DNA from: Chloroflexota bacterium
GTDB lineage: Bacteria > Chloroflexota > Anaerolineae > 4572-78 > J111
NCBI GenBank assembly: GCA_016860845.1
Contig: BOKF01000032.1
Location: 1 to 64,000, forward strand
Direction of reading: 5' to 3'
DNA length: 64,000 bases
Part shown: positions 45,273 through 54,689 of the stretch, piece by piece
Layout of the letters: each line of letters begins with the position of its first letter
How positions within the stretch are numbered: position 1 is the stretch's first letter
The notes under the pieces: model-generated
Told to the model about the DNA's origin: nothing
Seen by the model: only the letters and a program-made list of their open reading frames with translations
Databases searched by the model: none
Program-made: the position numbers and the translations under genes

Positions 45273-46346
45273 CTACGCCGCCGCCAACTCTTGCAGCTTT
45301 TCTTCCTCGTCGGCTTTGGTCAGGGCTTCGATGAACTCGTCAATTTCCCCGTGCAGGATATTTTCCAGGCGGTAGCTGGTCAGGCCAATGCGGTGGTCGG
45401 TGACACGGGTTTGGGGGAAGTTGTAGGTGCGGATTTTCTCGCTGCGGTCGCCGCTGCCGACCTGGGAGCGCCGGGCCGCGCTGTGTTCGGCGTTGATACG
45501 CTGCTGCTCCATATCGTAGAGCCGGGCGCGCAGAATATTGAAAGCCTTGATTTTGTTCTGCAACTGGCTCTTTTCATCCTGGCAGCTTACCACCAAGCCG
45601 GTGGGCAGGTGGGTCAGCCGCACCGCCGAGTCGGTCGTATTGACGCTCTGGCCGCCCGGCCCGGTGGAGCGGAAAATATCAATCCGCACCTCATTGGGAT
45701 CAATCTCCACTTCCACTTCATCCATTTCCGGCAAAACCGCCACCGTCGCCGTAGAAGTGTGGATGCGCCCGCCGCTCTCGGTTTCGGGGACACGCTGCAC
45801 CCGGTGGACGCCGCTCTCGTATTTTAGCTTGGAGTAAGCCCCCCGGCCGTTAACTTGAAAAATGATTTCCTTAAAGCCGCCAATCCCGGACTCGTTCCGG
45901 CTCAGGACGGCGGTTTTCCAGCCCTGATTTTCGGCGTAGCGAGTGTAAATGCGGAAAAGATCGGCGGCAAACAGGCCGGCCTCGTCGCCGCCGGCCCCGG
46001 CCCGAATTTCGACGATCACGTTTTTCTCGTCGTTGGGGTCTTTGGGGAGGAGCATCACCCGCAATTTCTCTTCCAAATCAACCTGCTCGTTTTCCAGGCT
46101 GTCCAGTTCCTCCTTGACCATGGCCCGCATCTCGTCGTCCAGGCCATCGCCCAGCATGGCCCTGGCTTCGTCCAGTTGGGTCAGGACGGCTTGATAGCGC
46201 CGATAAGTCTCAACCAGGCGCTCGATGCCGGCCTGCTCCTGCCCGTATTTTTGCAGCAAATCCGGCTTGCTGACGACCTCCGGCGAGGCCATTAATTCAA
46301 GTAATTCATTGTACCGCGCTTCAACGGCGGCTAATTTATCTAACAT
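45273..46346 (-). CDS. prfA: Peptide chain release factor 1
   Basis: Terminates translation at UAA/UAG. The 357 residues match RF1: the [15 protein letters not shown] start, the [18 protein letters not shown] core, and [10 protein letters not shown] with GGQ at 231-233. ATG 46346 is chosen as the family start with GGAG upstream. The glutamine would be methylated by PrmC encoded nearby. Confidence 0.95.
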   Translation of the reverse strand: MLDKLAAVEARYNELLELMASPEVVSKPDLLQKYGQEQAGIERLVETYRRYQAVLTQLDEARAMLGDGLDDEMRAMVKEELDSLENEQVDLEEKLRVMLLPKDPNDEKNVIVEIRAGAGGDEAGLFAADLFRIYTRYAENQGWKTAVLSRNESGIGGFKEIIFQVNGRGAYSKLKYESGVHRVQRVPETESGGRIHTSTATVAVLPEMDEVEVEIDPNEVRIDIFRSTGPGGQSVNTTDSAVRLTHLPTGLVVSCQDEKSQLQNKIKAFNILRARLYDMEQQRINAEHSAARRSQVGSGDRSEKIRTYNFPQTRVTDHRIGLTSYRLENILHGEIDEFIEALTKADEEEKLQELAAA

Positions 46347-46368
46347 ATAGCTCCATGACAAGAGACAA

Positions 46369-46392
46369 CCCGCCTGAAAACTCGCAGGCGGG
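46369..46392 (-). terminator. Hairpin between thrS and prfA
   Basis: Perfect 8-bp GC stem CCCGCCTG / CAGGCGGG with an 8-base loop, 23 bases before the prfA start. No U run, so it may be an attenuator or weak terminator. Confidence 0.4.
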
Positions 46393-46490
46393 CCGGTTTC
46401 AATTTCTAGGCATATTATAGCATGGCTGGCACAGAGCGGCGAGTCATTCAGCCTGACATCAGCCAGTACGGAATTTTTATTTCCGGTAAA

Positions 46491-48275
46491 TTACAATTTA
46501 TTTACGACCGCCTCCAGCGCCATCTGCTCAAACGCCGATACATCTAACGGCCCCAAATCCTCCCCGCTGCGGAGACGCACCGCCACCTGATTCGCCGCCT
46601 GCTCCTTGTCGCCCACCACGAGCATGTAAGGGACTTTCTGCTTTTGAGCCAGGCGAATCTTGTGACCCATGCGCTCGCTGCTGGCGTCCACCTCGACCCG
46701 CAGCCCGGCGGCCTTAAGCCGTTTGGCGACGGCATCGCAGGTGGCGACATGCCGGTCGGCGATGGGGATGAGCACCGCCTGTACCGGCGACAGCCATACC
46801 GGGAACGAGCCGGCAAAGTGTTCGATTAATACCCCGAAGAAACGTTCCATCGAACCCAGCAGGGCGCGATGGATCATGTAAGGCCGGTGCGCCTGGCCGT
46901 CCTCGCCAATGTAGGTAATATCGAAGCGTTCGGGCAAGTTGAAGTCGAACTGGATGGTGCTCAACTGCCACTCCCGTCCCAGGGCGTCTTTGACCTTGAG
47001 GTCAATCTTGGGGCCGTAAAACGCGCCGCCGCCGGGATCAATCTCGTAAGGCAGGTTGGCCCTTTCCAGCGCAGCTTCCAGGGCGACTTCGGCAGTCTGC
47101 CAGTCTGCCAGTTCGCCAACGGATTTGGTTTCGGGCCGGGTGCTGAGGTAGGCCTGAAATTCGGTAAAACCGAAGCTGCGCAGAATGTGCAGGCAGAAGT
47201 TGAGGGCAAAATCTATCTCTTCCGGCATCTTCTCCGGCTGCACAAAGTGGTGGGCGTCGTCCTGGGTAAAGCCGCGCACCCGCAGCAGGCCATGCAGCAC
47301 CCCGCTGCGCTCATAGCGATAGACTGTGCCCCATTCGGCAAAGCGCAGCGGCAGGTCGCGGTAGCTGCGCAGCTTGTCCTGATAGATCATAATATGGAAG
47401 GGGCAGTTCATAGGTTTGAGGTAATACTCCTGCCCGTCAATATCGAGCGGCGCGTACATATTTTCCTTGTAAAAGGAAAGATGGCCGCTGGTCTGCCAGA
47501 GCGTGCTTTTACCGATATGCGGCGAGTAAACCAGATCATAGCCCTGGGCCAGGTGCTCTTTGCGGCAAAACTCTTCGGCCAGGTGACGCATCAGACCCCC
47601 GTGGGGGTGCCACAGCACCAGCCCGCCGCCAAGCAGGTCCGGCTCGGTGCTGAACAGGTCCAGTTCTTTGCCCAGCTTGCGATGATCACGCTTTTCGGCC
47701 TCTTCCAGGCGGTGGAGATGCCCGGCCAATTCCTCCGCTGTTTTCCAGGCGGTGCCGTAGATGCGCTGCAACTGCGGGCGTTTTTCATTGCCCCGCCAGT
47801 AGGCTCCGGCGATTTTCATCAGCTTGAAGGCTGAGGGATTAATTTCGCCCAGGTTGGCCACATGCGGCCCTTTGCACAAATCCTCAAAGGTGTCGTGTTT
47901 ATAAGTGCTGATGATGGGTGGGGCATCGGTCGGTTCGCCGTATTCGTCCACCCCGCCTTTTTCCAGGCCCTCGATCAACTCCAGCTTAAAAGGCTGGCCG
48001 GCAAAGAGAGTTTTGGCCTCGGCGGCGCTCAACTCGCGGCGCTGGAAGGTATGTCGCCCCTTGAGGATGTCGCGCATCCGTTTTTCAATCGCGGCTAAGT
48101 CTTCAGGCGTGAGAGGGCGCGGCAGGTCGAAATCGTAGTAAAAGCCGTCCTCGATGGGCGGGCCGATAGCAATTTTGCCGGTTGGGAACATCTCCAGCAC
48201 TGCCTGGGCCATGACGTGGGCCAGGCTGTGCCGGATTTTGTAGAGTTCGTCTTGAGCTAATTCGTTGGATTTCAT
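46491..48275 (-). CDS. thrS: Threonyl-tRNA synthetase, copy 1 (no TGS domain)
   Basis: Charges tRNA-Thr. The 594 residues begin directly at the editing domain: HSLAH (16-20) and DLCKGPHVAN. The catalytic core has KPMNCPFHI (zinc Cys), the conserved LLRVRGFTQDDAHHF and the anticodon-binding domain from about 495. The N-terminal TGS domain of standard ThrS is missing. GGGAG lies 6 bases before the ATG. A paralogue is immediately upstream, separated by a 15-bp hairpin. Confidence 0.93.
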   Translation of the reverse strand: MKSNELAQDELYKIRHSLAHVMAQAVLEMFPTGKIAIGPPIEDGFYYDFDLPRPLTPEDLAAIEKRMRDILKGRHTFQRRELSAAEAKTLFAGQPFKLELIEGLEKGGVDEYGEPTDAPPIISTYKHDTFEDLCKGPHVANLGEINPSAFKLMKIAGAYWRGNEKRPQLQRIYGTAWKTAEELAGHLHRLEEAEKRDHRKLGKELDLFSTEPDLLGGGLVLWHPHGGLMRHLAEEFCRKEHLAQGYDLVYSPHIGKSTLWQTSGHLSFYKENMYAPLDIDGQEYYLKPMNCPFHIMIYQDKLRSYRDLPLRFAEWGTVYRYERSGVLHGLLRVRGFTQDDAHHFVQPEKMPEEIDFALNFCLHILRSFGFTEFQAYLSTRPETKSVGELADWQTAEVALEAALERANLPYEIDPGGGAFYGPKIDLKVKDALGREWQLSTIQFDFNLPERFDITYIGEDGQAHRPYMIHRALLGSMERFFGVLIEHFAGSFPVWLSPVQAVLIPIADRHVATCDAVAKRLKAAGLRVEVDASSERMGHKIRLAQKQKVPYMLVVGDKEQAANQVAVRLRSGEDLGPLDVSAFEQMALEAVVNKL

Positions 48276-48290
48276 GATGCACTCCCGTGA

Positions 48291-48323
48291 AGACCCTAAA
48301 GGTCTTTGAGACCTTTAGGGTCT
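48291..48323. repeat. Perfect 15-bp hairpin between the thrS genes
   Basis: AGACCCTAAAGGTCT / AGACCTTTAGGGTCT with a 3-base loop. It could terminate or attenuate transcription into thrS copy 1, or stabilise mRNA ends; it lacks a U tract and looks like a dispersed palindrome. Confidence 0.75.
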
Positions 48324-48334
48324 CGTGTTCTACT

Positions 48335-50161
48335 CTACAACTCGCTCGACCGGGAGGCAATCCGTTCCTGGACCGCTGCAATGAATTCGCCCACCGGCAC
48401 ATCGTTCTGCCGCGAACCGTCGCGCTTTCTAAGGGAGACCGTGCCGTTAGCCACTTCCTGATCGCCCACGACCAGCATGTAGGGGATTTGTAATAATTGC
48501 GCCTGGCGAATCTTGGCGTTCATCCGCTCCGTGCCCAGATCGGCCTGGGTACGAATATTGGCCGCCCGCAGCCGGCGGGCCAGGTTGTCGGCATACTCGT
48601 TGTGCGCTTCTGTAATGGGCACGACACATGCCTGGTCCGGCGACAGCCAGACCGGGAATTTGCCGGCGTACTGCTCCAGCAAAAAGCCGACCATACGCTC
48701 GTGCGTGCTGAGCGGGGCGCGGTGGATGCACAGCGGTGTTTCTTCCTGGCCGTGCTGGTTGATAAAGGTCAGGTTGAAGCGCGGGGGCACGGCGAAATCT
48801 ACCTGGTTGGTCGCCAGGGAAAACTCCCGGCCAATGACGCTCCAGATTTGCACGTCAATCTTGGGGCCATAGAAAGCGGCCTCGTCGGGCACTTCGACGT
48901 AAGGCACCCCGCCGTGGTCCATCGCCCGGCGGACCATATCCTCGGTTTTCAACCATAAGCGTTCATTGTCCACATATTTTTTGCCCAGCCCTTTAGGATG
49001 ATGGGTGCTCAGGCGCATGACATACTTCTCGATGTTCAGCAGTTTAAAATATTCCAGGTACAGGTTGACCACGCCCAGAAATTCACTTTCGAACTGCTCC
49101 TCGGAGCAGTAAATGTGGGCATCGTTCATTTGCATCGAGCGCACCCGCATCAGGCCAAACAACTCGCCGCTTTTTTCGTAACGATAACAGGTGCCGTACT
49201 CGGCCAGCCGGACCGGCAGGTCGCGGTAGCTGCGCGGCTTGCTGCTAAAGATTTTGTGGTGGAAGGGGCAGTTCATCGGCTTGATGTAGTAGCGCACGCC
49301 TTCCATTTCCATGGGCGGAAACATACTCTCGGCATAGTAGGGCAGGTGACCGCTGCGCAGGAATAAGTCTTCCTTGGTCAGGTGCGGCGTGCGGACCCGC
49401 TCGTAGCCGGCCCGGTATTCCACTTCTTTGGCCAGCTTTTCCAGCTCCTCAATCATGACCGCGCCGCGCGGCAGCCACAGCGGCAGCCCCGGCCCGACCT
49501 CTTCATCAAAGGTGAAGATTTCCAGTTCGCGGCCCAGTTTACGGTGGTCGCGCTTTTTGGCCTCTTCCAGCATTTCCAGGTACTGGTTCAGCTCTTTTTT
49601 GTTGGTCCAGGCCGTGCCGTAGATGCGCTGGAGCATCGGGTTCGCTTCGTCGCCGCGCCAGTAAGCCCCGGCGACGCTCAGGAGCTTGAAGCCATCGCTC
49701 GGAAGCTGGTTGGTGACTTCGACGTGCGGCCCCCGGCACAGGTCCTCAAACGTATCCTGGCGGTAGGTGCTGATGACCGGCTTTTCCGTGGTTTCGTTGC
49801 CGTACTCGTCAATGCTGCCCCTGGCCAGGCCATCAATCAACTCCAATTTGTAGGGTTGGTTCTTGAACAGCTCCCGCGCTTCCTCGGCGCTGACCTCGCG
49901 GTACTCAAACTTGTGCTTGCCGCCGATAATCTGGCGCATTCGCTTTTCGATAGCTTCCAGGTCCTCCGGGGTGAAGGTGCGGGGCTTGCCCTGTTCATCT
50001 TTACCTAGGTCGAAGTCGTAATAAAAGCCGGTATCAATCGGCGGGCCGATACCGAGTTTCACGTCGGGGTAGAGTTCGGTCACGGCCTGAGCCATCACGT
50101 GGGCCAGGCTGTGACGAATTTTGTACAGTTGCGCATTTTTGGCGTCTTGCTGGTTGTCCAT
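48335..50161 (-). CDS. thrS: Threonyl-tRNA synthetase, copy 2 (no TGS domain)
   Basis: A 608-residue ThrS lacking the TGS domain, with editing motifs HSLAH (17-21) and DLCRGPHVEV, zinc motif KPMNCPFHH and anticodon domain. It differs from copy 1 at the motif 2 loop: LFGLMRVRSMQMNDAHIY rather than the usual LHGL-RVRGFTQDDAH. ATG 50161 lies 2 bases after the upstream stop with AAGGTGA before it. First synthetase behind the T-box leader, so tRNA-Thr charging should control it. Confidence 0.93.
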   Translation of the reverse strand: MDNQQDAKNAQLYKIRHSLAHVMAQAVTELYPDVKLGIGPPIDTGFYYDFDLGKDEQGKPRTFTPEDLEAIEKRMRQIIGGKHKFEYREVSAEEARELFKNQPYKLELIDGLARGSIDEYGNETTEKPVISTYRQDTFEDLCRGPHVEVTNQLPSDGFKLLSVAGAYWRGDEANPMLQRIYGTAWTNKKELNQYLEMLEEAKKRDHRKLGRELEIFTFDEEVGPGLPLWLPRGAVMIEELEKLAKEVEYRAGYERVRTPHLTKEDLFLRSGHLPYYAESMFPPMEMEGVRYYIKPMNCPFHHKIFSSKPRSYRDLPVRLAEYGTCYRYEKSGELFGLMRVRSMQMNDAHIYCSEEQFESEFLGVVNLYLEYFKLLNIEKYVMRLSTHHPKGLGKKYVDNERLWLKTEDMVRRAMDHGGVPYVEVPDEAAFYGPKIDVQIWSVIGREFSLATNQVDFAVPPRFNLTFINQHGQEETPLCIHRAPLSTHERMVGFLLEQYAGKFPVWLSPDQACVVPITEAHNEYADNLARRLRAANIRTQADLGTERMNAKIRQAQLLQIPYMLVVGDQEVANGTVSLRKRDGSRQNDVPVGEFIAAVQERIASRSSEL

Positions 50162-50163
50162 GA

Positions 50164-50709
50164 TCAATCACCTTTTTCCAAATGAATAGTGGTGTCGGCT
50201 TTTAAGCCCAAGGCTTCAGCTTCTTCAGCCGTCAGTTTTTGAACTTTGACCCCCATATTTCCCAAAAATCCTTCGATGAAAGTTAAGTAGCCGCGCCGGT
50301 GCGGGCCTACACTCCACTTTTTTACCGAACTCTTTATAACACCGAGAATGCCAATAACACCCTCAGCGTTCAGGGGCCCGTATCGCTCAAACGCTGAATG
50401 TAGATTCATCAGCACAAAGTTTTGCACAAAAGCATGCGGACCTTCAAGCTTAGCCTCAGAACTTTGAGGTTCACCGGTTTTTTGGCTGAGAAGCGCTTCA
50501 GCCAATTCAGGTTGTTTTAAGCGTGCTATGAGATCTTCTAAAGCCTGGATTACCTCACCATCGGTCAAGTCAGGATTAATCTTTCCGGCTTGCAACAGGC
50601 CCGTCTCTGCATTAACGATATACATCACGTAACGCTCGCTGCGATAATCTTTGCCCAAATTCAATTTAAAGCCTTCGCGTTCACCCGGCTTTCTTTTGCG
50701 TTTAGCCAT
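50164..50709 (-). CDS. Unknown protein heading the T-box operon
   Basis: A 181-residue soluble protein I do not recognise. The N-terminus is very basic (MAKRKRKPGEREGFKLNLGK), followed by a predicted beta strand and mixed alpha/beta segments. AAAGGAG lies 4 bases before ATG 50709, directly after the T-box terminator. It is translationally close to thrS copy 2 (2-base gap), so it is made under the same threonine signal. Confidence 0.7.
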   Translation of the reverse strand: MAKRKRKPGEREGFKLNLGKDYRSERYVMYIVNAETGLLQAGKINPDLTDGEVIQALEDLIARLKQPELAEALLSQKTGEPQSSEAKLEGPHAFVQNFVLMNLHSAFERYGPLNAEGVIGILGVIKSSVKKWSVGPHRRGYLTFIEGFLGNMGVKVQKLTAEEAEALGLKADTTIHLEKGD

Positions 50710-50732
50710 TGTTACTCCTTTCCCCAGAAAAA

Positions 50733-50980
50733 CAAAAATCCCCCACCCACCTTGGGGCGAGGGACTCCACGCGGTTCCACCCAATTTCGGTTAAACATTC
50801 AACGTTTGAACGTTTAACCCTTACACAGCCGCTAACGGAGCCACCCGGAACCTTATACTCGCGTGTCTGCTTTCAAAGGCTCGCTCTCGAGGGGTTTTGG
50901 GCAGATGGGGGTGAGAAGGTTTCCAGCCGCCGACCTTCTCTCTCTGGCACGCCACATAGACCTGCTTACTCGTCTCGATC
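50733..50980 (-). ncRNA. T-box riboswitch (probably tRNA-Thr)
   Basis: Minus strand. The invariant T-box GGGTGGAACCGCG is at 50770-50782. A stem III hairpin (GGTTAAACGTT-type arms, about 50786-50820) precedes it. The competing terminator with a U-rich tail covers 50733-50764. Stem I starts near 50980 with GATCGAGACGAGTAAGCAGG, including the AGTA loop-E element. The opposing loop contains ACC, a possible threonine specifier codon, though its exact frame is uncertain. Downstream thrS genes support threonine. Confidence 0.88.
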
Positions 50981-51009
50981 AACACTTTAGGGTTCAATTT
51001 GATAGTGAT

Positions 51010-51038
51010 AATCTAACACAGAGGCGAGTTTGTGTCAA
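51010..51038 (-). promoter_or_regulatory. Promoter of the T-box operon
   Basis: TTGACA (51033-51038), 17 bases, TAGATT (51010-51015) on the minus strand, placing the start about 25-30 bases before stem I of the T-box. Confidence 0.75.
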
Positions 51039-51069
51039 CTATGGGTTAAAAGCAGAAAGAGGATTTGGG

Positions 51070-51504
51070 CTATTTGGCACTGCCGGGATAACAGCCGCGA
51101 TAAATACGGCCATGATGAGCCGCGCGAACGGCCGAGAGCAGTTCGGCGGCAATCAAATCCTTGGGCACGAAACCGTTCGCACCGTGGCGGAGGGCCTGCC
51201 ACTGTTGTATTTCGTCATTGTACAGGGACAGAATCACCACATGCGTGTTCAAACCCTGGCGGCAAATTTGTTCCGTCGCCTGCAGGCCATTTACCTGGGG
51301 TAGGGCAATATCCATCACCAGCACATCAGGGGCCAGGCATTCGGCCAGTTCAACAGCTTTTTGGCCGTCCCAGGCTTCACCCACAATCTCAATATCATCA
51401 GCCTTTTGGAGAAATATTTTGATACACTGGCGCACCAGACTATGATTGTCGGCAATGAGCACGCGAATCATAGGATTTTCATGAATGCTTACTTGGTAAT
51501 CCAT
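51070..51504 (-). CDS. Receiver-only response regulator (truncated NarL type)
   Basis: A 144-residue receiver domain with the DN acid pocket, phospho-acceptor in LVMDIALPQVNG and the switch region. It closely resembles the receiver of the full-length regulator at 52202, but stops at HHGRIYRGCYPGSAK, exactly where the linker to a LuxR helix-turn-helix would begin. No HTH remnant is visible downstream. ATG 51504 (GGAGG 9 bases upstream) is used. It is either a single-domain regulator or a decayed NarL paralogue. Confidence 0.75.
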   Translation of the reverse strand: MDYQVSIHENPMIRVLIADNHSLVRQCIKIFLQKADDIEIVGEAWDGQKAVELAECLAPDVLVMDIALPQVNGLQATEQICRQGLNTHVVILSLYNDEIQQWQALRHGANGFVPKDLIAAELLSAVRAAHHGRIYRGCYPGSAK

Positions 51505-51709
51505 AAGGTAAAGCCTCCACCGGGTTCCAACCCGATTCCGTTCTGTCGAACTGAATGACCTTGACACTTGGCCTCTCGTCAGCAACGGCTTGTCGCCACC
51601 AGTTGGGAAATTTAGGCTTGATCGCCCTGACCAGATACCAACCGCTGGCAATCACCACCACATCGAAGCTCAACCAGATAACAAGAAGTTTTAAGAACCA
51701 AACCATCAT
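51479..51709 (-). CDS. Small membrane protein, coupled to the receiver gene
   Basis: A 76-residue protein with one N-terminal hydrophobic helix (FLKLLVIWLSFDVVVIASGWYL cut here to its core VIWLSFDVVVIASG) and a polar tail. It has a good ribosome site (GAGGAG) and overlaps the receiver gene by 26 bases, so translational coupling is likely. No family recognised; reality of the gene is moderately supported. Confidence 0.45.
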   Translation of the reverse strand: MMVWFLKLLVIWLSFDVVVIASGWYLVRAIKPKFPNWWRQAVADERPSVKVIQFDRTESGWNPVEALPYGLPSKHS

Positions 51710-51983
51710 ATTCGCTCCTCGCCCAACTCAGGATGCGTGATGACCCGTTAACTTTTTGAACCATAATTTTTTAGAAAAGAAGTGAGGAGACCATAACTGA
51801 TGGCCGGAGGGTGAGAGGACAGAGGCTCGTGATTCAAGAAGAGACACGACGGCTGTTATTTCGATGCAGAGTTCTGTTAGAATTAGGCTTTAAGCGAGAC
51901 TATCCTCCTCACTTCTCAAGCTCATTATGACACATAATGGTCCAGAGCAACATGGGGTCTAACCCTACTTTCAGTCAAAAAGA

Positions 51984-52111
51984 GACCCCATTATGGATTT
52001 TAAGAAAATAATTCGGTAATGTGGGGGCGTACCCTTGCGGTCGCCCCAGGGCAGGCACAAGGCCGTGCCCCTACGTTTACCGAAATAATTATTTAATCTT
52101 CATTATGGGGT
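51984..52111. mobile_element. MITE-like element with 35-bp imperfect terminal inverted repeats
   Basis: Left end GACCCCATTATGGATTTTAA and right end, complemented, GACCCCATAATGAAGATTAA continue as imperfect inverted repeats through TTCGGTAA. The centre is a GC-rich palindromic repeat of the GGGGCACGGCCTTGTGCC type. No transposase inside. Confidence 0.6.
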
Positions 52112-52149
52112 CAGTAGAAAATCTGGAAGTGCAGGCCGTTACTTGTTCC

Positions 52150-52194
52150 GCCATCTTGTTCCCAAACTGACGCGAAGCGTGGGAACAAGATGGC
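52150..52194. terminator. Hairpin downstream of the two-component operon
   Basis: Perfect 15-bp stem GCCATCTTGTTCCCA / TGGGAACAAGATGGC, 15-base loop, just past the response-regulator stop. Its GTTCCC-AAACT core is shared with the hairpin at 60390, so it may be a repeat used as a terminator. Confidence 0.55.
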
Positions 52195-52201
52195 ACAAGC
52201 T

Positions 52202-52855
52202 TTACTCATCCAAAGAAATTAAACCGTGCTTGATGGCGATGCGGATCAGCCCTGCTAAATCGTGGACATTCAATTTGGTCATTAAATTGGTGCGGTGCTT
52301 TTCCACCGTTTTGATGCTGATCTGCATGGCCTCGGCAATGGCCTTGTTGGTCGCCCCTTCGGCCACGAGCTTGAGCGCCTCGCGCTCGCGGGCTGAGAGC
52401 TGCTCAAAGGGGCTGGCCGCCTCGGCGGCGCTTTGACCGGCCAGAAAGTCAGTCATCATCATCTGGGAAACAGCCGGGCTGAGATAGATTTCGCCGCGCA
52501 TGGCCGCACGCAGAGCCAGGAGCAGTTCTTCCACCACCGAGCGTTTGAGCAAATAGCCCCTTACCCCGGCCCGTAACGCGTGCCGCACCAGGGTTTCATC
52601 GGAGTACATAGAGAGGATCACCACCTGTGTCGCCAAGCCCAGACTGCGAATTTGTTCGGCGGCCTGGATGCCGTTTAAGCGGGGCATAGCAATATCCATG
52701 ACCAGGACATCAGGCGCCAGGCGCTCGGCCAGTTTGACCGCCTCCTGGCCGTTTTCGGCTTCGGCCAGAATCTCAATATCGCCGGTTTTCTCCAATAGTG
52801 AGCGGATACCCTGCCGCACCAGGTGATGGTCGTCGGCCAAAATGACGCGGATCAT
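52202..52855 (-). CDS. NarL/FixJ-family response regulator
   Basis: A 217-residue regulator: receiver (DDHHLVRQG, phospho-Asp in LVMDIAMPRLNG, Lys in LLKRS) and a LuxR-type helix-turn-helix (LSAREREALKLVAEGATNKA, IKTVEKHRTNLMTKL). Its ATG directly follows the kinase stop, so the pair is coupled and cognate. Targets are unknown. Confidence 0.92.
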   Translation of the reverse strand: MIRVILADDHHLVRQGIRSLLEKTGDIEILAEAENGQEAVKLAERLAPDVLVMDIAMPRLNGIQAAEQIRSLGLATQVVILSMYSDETLVRHALRAGVRGYLLKRSVVEELLLALRAAMRGEIYLSPAVSQMMMTDFLAGQSAAEAASPFEQLSAREREALKLVAEGATNKAIAEAMQISIKTVEKHRTNLMTKLNVHDLAGLIRIAIKHGLISLDE

Positions 52856-54526
52856 TCAATTTTCCTCCCGTGGTAGATGAGCTACCAGGCAAGCGCCCTG
52901 GCCGGGTTGAGAGGTAATTTCCAGCCGGCCGCCCAGCAATTCCAGCCGTTCCTGCAGGCCCAATAAGCCGATCCCTTTGGGCGGGAGGCTGGTCTGAGGG
53001 TCAAAGCCCCAGCCGTTATCCTGCACAGCCAAACTGACAGCGCTGGCATTAGCGGCTAACTTCACCCATACCTGCGTGGCCTGGGCATGTTTAGCCACGT
53101 TCGTCAGCGCTTCCTGCAAAAAGCGGTACAGGCAGATATTCACCAGGTCGGGCAGCGCGGGCAGTTCTTCAGCCTCAAACTCGATGGTTAAGTTGACTCG
53201 CTTGGCAAACTCACGGCACAAACCTTCCAGGGTCGGAGTCAGCCCGGCAGTATCGAGCGCCGGCGGGCGCAAATCTCTGGCCAGGGTCCGCAGCCGTTCC
53301 ATGGTCATGTCGGTCAAAGCGACAACTTCACCCATACGCTGGCGGAGCGACCCCATGCGGGCCGGCAAATCATCCCGGATCAGGGTTAAGCCGATTTTTA
53401 AGGCCGTCAAGACCTGGCCGGCTTCATCGTGCAGTTCGCGTGACAGCCGCTGGCGTTCCTCCTCCTGGGCCGAGACGACTTTATGGGCCAGCCGGCGCAG
53501 TTGCTCGCGCCCGCTCTGCACCTGCTCAAACAGCCGGGCGTTCTCGATGGCGATGGCTAACTGATCGGCCATGGCCTGCAGCATTTCCAGGTCGTCGGCA
53601 TGGTAAGCGCCGAGGCGGCGGCTGCCCAGTTCCCAGGTACCGATGATCCGCCCTTTGGCCCGGAGAGGGATAATCAGGTTGGAGCGAATGCCCAGCCCGG
53701 CCAGTTGCTCGTCGCCGGCAAAGCCGGTATCAGGGGTGAGGTCATGGCGCAGCAGGGGCTGGCCCCGGCTGATCACCCAGCCTACGGCGGAGGCTTTGCG
53801 CGGCAGAACGGTTTGGGAGGGCAGAACGTGTTTGTCTTCACCGGCCACGTAGGTCAGGCGGATCTCCCCCGCTTCTACCTGGGCAATAGACAGCCAATCA
53901 TAGGGAAACAGGCGAGCGGCGTGCAGGGAGAAAACATGATAAACATCGTCCAGGCGCAAGCTGGCCGAAATGGCTCGATCCAGCTCGTGGAGAACGGCTA
54001 ACTGCTGGGCGCGGCGCTCCAGTTCTTCGTACAGCCGGGCATTCTCAATGGCAATCGCCGCCGAGCCGGCCAAAGTTTCCAGAATTTCCAGATCTTGCCG
54101 GTCAAAGCGCCCCTGGGCCTTGTTGATGACCTCGATCACGCCAATAGCCCTCTCCTTAAAGAGGAGGGGCACAGCCAGCAGCGAGTGGGTCGTCAGGCCG
54201 GTCAGGCTGTCAATTTGATTGTAGAAGCGGGGATCGTGTTGGGCATCGTCTACCAGCACGGACTGCCGCTGCTGGATGGTCCAACCGGCGATGCCGGCCG
54301 TCAGCGGCAACTGCACGCCGATGAGCGCCTGAGCGTCGGGCGCAACTACGGCAACAAAGACCAGTTTGTCGCTGGCCGGATCAAGCAGTAAAACTGAGCC
54401 GCCGGTTGCTTCAAGTAAGGTTTTGATCTCAAGGATCAACTCCTCAAGCACGGCGTCCAAATCCAGGGTCGAGGTCAACACCCGGCCTGCTGTCGTCAGG
54501 GCGGCCTGCAATTGCTGCTTGTCCAC
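52856..54526 (-). CDS. GAF-domain sensor histidine kinase (HisKA_3)
   Basis: A soluble kinase with two GAF domains (about 10-165 and 185-335), a HisKA_3 dimerisation helix with [14 protein letters not shown] (phospho-His) and a HATPase domain ([24 protein letters not shown]). No membrane helix, so the signal is cytoplasmic. GTG 54526 with GGAG 6 bases upstream is preferred; an upstream ATG gives a 74-residue tail unlike the family. Partner of the adjacent NarL regulator. Confidence 0.88.
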   Translation of the reverse strand: MDKQQLQAALTTAGRVLTSTLDLDAVLEELILEIKTLLEATGGSVLLLDPASDKLVFVAVVAPDAQALIGVQLPLTAGIAGWTIQQRQSVLVDDAQHDPRFYNQIDSLTGLTTHSLLAVPLLFKERAIGVIEVINKAQGRFDRQDLEILETLAGSAAIAIENARLYEELERRAQQLAVLHELDRAISASLRLDDVYHVFSLHAARLFPYDWLSIAQVEAGEIRLTYVAGEDKHVLPSQTVLPRKASAVGWVISRGQPLLRHDLTPDTGFAGDEQLAGLGIRSNLIIPLRAKGRIIGTWELGSRRLGAYHADDLEMLQAMADQLAIAIENARLFEQVQSGREQLRRLAHKVVSAQEEERQRLSRELHDEAGQVLTALKIGLTLIRDDLPARMGSLRQRMGEVVALTDMTMERLRTLARDLRPPALDTAGLTPTLEGLCREFAKRVNLTIEFEAEELPALPDLVNICLYRFLQEALTNVAKHAQATQVWVKLAANASAVSLAVQDNGWGFDPQTSLPPKGIGLLGLQERLELLGGRLEITSQPGQGACLVAHLPREEN

Positions 54527-54670
54527 GCCAGTCTCCAAACTTGTTAAAGAGTCATTCGACCTTACCAGTTTAGCACAAGTACGGGACTGGCTCAATAGGA
54601 AAGTGGGAGGGGAAAAACCTGCTGAGTTTGGGAACAGGAACAAGCATAATTCCTCACTACAGCACTTATG

Positions 54671-54679
54671 TGCTATAAT
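54671..54679 (+). promoter_or_regulatory. Extended -10 promoter of ruvB
   Basis: TGCTATAAT: a TGn extension before a consensus TATAAT (54674-54679), 11 bases before ATG, implying a nearly leaderless ruvB transcript. No clear -35. Confidence 0.45.
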
Positions 54680-54689
54680 CACCGCTGCT

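Larger units (their letters stand above)
51710..52201. other. Gene-free region with MITE-like element and hairpin
   Basis: 492 bases without a coding gene. Content is the terminal-inverted-repeat element at 51984-52111 and the hairpin at 52150-52194; the first 270 bases show nothing I can name. Confidence 0.6.
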
